This document shows, piece by piece, positions 6,153 through 7,018 of a DNA stretch of 7,018 nucleotides. Both the position numbers and the translations under genes were made by a program. The stretch comes from an uncultured Eubacteriales bacterium. GTDB taxonomy: Bacteria > Bacillota > Clostridia > Oscillospirales > Acutalibacteraceae. Below the pieces are notes generated by a model. It was not told the origin of the DNA. It searched no databases and was given only the letters and a program-made list of their open reading frames with translations. The stretch lies in the NCBI GenBank assembly GCA_934465125.1, contig CAKSKO010000058.1, forward strand, positions 1-7,018. Direction: 5' to 3'. Positions within the stretch are counted from its first letter, which is position 1, and each line of letters begins with the position of its first letter.

Positions 6153-7018
6153 ATGTATCATGTTCAATTTCCAAAGCTCGGGTGGAGCTTTGATATTGAT
6201 CCTATTGCCTTCCTAATTGGTGGGCTCAATGTTTATTGGTATGGTGTGATTATCTCAATTGGATTCTTGGTGGCGTTTTTATATGCCGTAAAAAATTCCA
6301 GACGTTTTGGTCTGGATGCTAACCGCTTGATTGACTGTATTATTGTCGGTTTGGTAACTGGTATTATCGGCGCTCGTCTGTTTTATGTCATATTCTACCC
6401 TGGGGATATTTATCATAACGACCCAACGAGTATCTTCTACATACAGCAGGGAGGTCTCGCGATCTATGGGGGGATTATTGGAGGACTGCTCGGTGGTATT
6501 GGTATAGCAAAGCTTAGAAGGTTAAATATATTTGCTTGTCTTGATCTTGCCGCGCTCGGTTTTTTAATCGGGCAAGGTATCGGTCGATGGGGAAATTTTG
6601 TCAACCAAGAAGCGTTTGGTACTCCTACCGATCTCCCGTGGGGAATGCTTAGTGAAAACACTCTTTATGAGTCGCTATTACCAGTACATCCCTGTTTCCT
6701 TTATGAATCAATCTGGTGTATTCTAGGATTTGTTTTGCTGCATTTATTCAGTCTCAAAAAGAGAAAATACGATGGTCAGATCTTCTTGATGTACATTGTA
6801 TGGTATGGTATGGAACGTTTCTTTGTTGAAGGACTGCGGACCGATAGCTTGTTAATCCCAGGAATCCATCTTCGTGTATCGCAGGTCATTGCCGTTCTTA
6901 CCGCTCTAACCGGAATTGTTTTATTGGTGGTGTTCCGGAATCGAAATCAACTTTGTGTTACTGCAATGCATTCTGTAGAAACTGTTGAAGAGATTGCTCA
7001 AGAAGCTGTCGAAAAAAG
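6153..7018 (+). CDS. lgt: Prolipoprotein diacylglyceryl transferase, 3' end off the window
   Basis: Membrane enzyme that transfers diacylglycerol from phosphatidylglycerol to the lipobox cysteine of prolipoproteins, the first step of lipoprotein maturation. The reading frame is open from ATG 6153 for 288 codons to the right edge without a stop, so the gene is partial. Visible signatures are QGGLAIYGGIIGG in the conserved GG region, the Lgt signature GRWGNFVNQEAFG (144-156, with R145 matching the essential arginine), HPCFLYES, and ERFFVEGLRTD (221-231, with R229 the second conserved arginine). Several hydrophobic helices run from about residue 20 to 265. The residues beyond about 270 are hydrophilic and partly acidic (ETVEEIAQEAVEK) and form a C-terminal extension past the last helix. 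AAGGAGG (6138-6144) inside the end of yfmH is 8 bases before the ATG, so lgt is translated from the same transcript. Confidence 0.96.
   Translation, partial: MYHVQFPKLGWSFDIDPIAFLIGGLNVYWYGVIISIGFLVAFLYAVKNSRRFGLDANRLIDCIIVGLVTGIIGARLFYVIFYPGDIYHNDPTSIFYIQQGGLAIYGGIIGGLLGGIGIAKLRRLNIFACLDLAALGFLIGQGIGRWGNFVNQEAFGTPTDLPWGMLSENTLYESLLPVHPCFLYESIWCILGFVLLHLFSLKKRKYDGQIFLMYIVWYGMERFFVEGLRTDSLLIPGIHLRVSQVIAVLTALTGIVLLVVFRNRNQLCVTAMHSVETVEEIAQEAVEK

Noticed and set aside
6464..6661. A 65-aa minus-strand frame inside lgt ending in a proline-rich run
   Set aside because: The proline-rich run is the antisense of the glycine-rich conserved segment of Lgt. It is a shadow.

Overview
The window looks like chromosomal core sequence from a low-to-moderate-GC Firmicute, most likely an anaerobic member of the Clostridia. 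The reasons are a SAM-I (S-box) riboswitch with its own terminator, a classical rubrerythrin behind a PerR-like palindrome, strong GGAGG-type ribosome binding sites, a CmpB-family membrane protein of clostridial type, and a paired M16 peptidase locus next to lgt. Assignment below class (possibly Oscillospirales) is a guess.

Left end (1-431): no protein gene is visible. The minus strand carries a promoter with an extended -10, a complete SAM-I riboswitch aptamer and an intrinsic terminator. They control a gene whose start lies just off the left edge. Diverging from it, a near-consensus promoter and a PerR/Fur-like inverted repeat precede rubrerythrin (rbr, plus strand, 432-965), a peroxide-reducing enzyme. 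A strong hairpin at 978-1008 ends rbr and can also serve the convergent minus-strand gene.

Middle (1007-3312, minus strand): htpG (Hsp90 chaperone) has its own promoter and a 5' UTR hairpin, and ends in a perfect 10-bp terminator hairpin. Directly behind that terminator, with a TTG start inside its T tract, lies a small four-helix membrane protein of the CmpB family (133 aa). Its expression would depend on read-through or on an unseen promoter.

Right part (3500-7018, plus strand): a promoter at 3502-3529 appears to drive a tight three-gene operon. It encodes an M16-like protein without the zinc motif (YfmF/YmfF type), a zinc-motif-containing M16 peptidase (YfmH/YmfH type, 4-base ATGA overlap), and Lgt, the prolipoprotein diacylglyceryl transferase (3-base gap, cut by the right edge after 288 codons). 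The two M16 proteins presumably form a catalytic/non-catalytic pair. NCBI family names associate them with elongation factor P 5-aminopentanol modification, but that link is not visible here.

No mobile element, CRISPR array, tRNA or rRNA was seen, and no clearly novel multi-gene system. The most interesting details are regulatory: the riboswitch, the palindrome over the rbr leader, the terminator that overlaps the ribosome binding site and start of the next gene, and the htpG leader hairpin.
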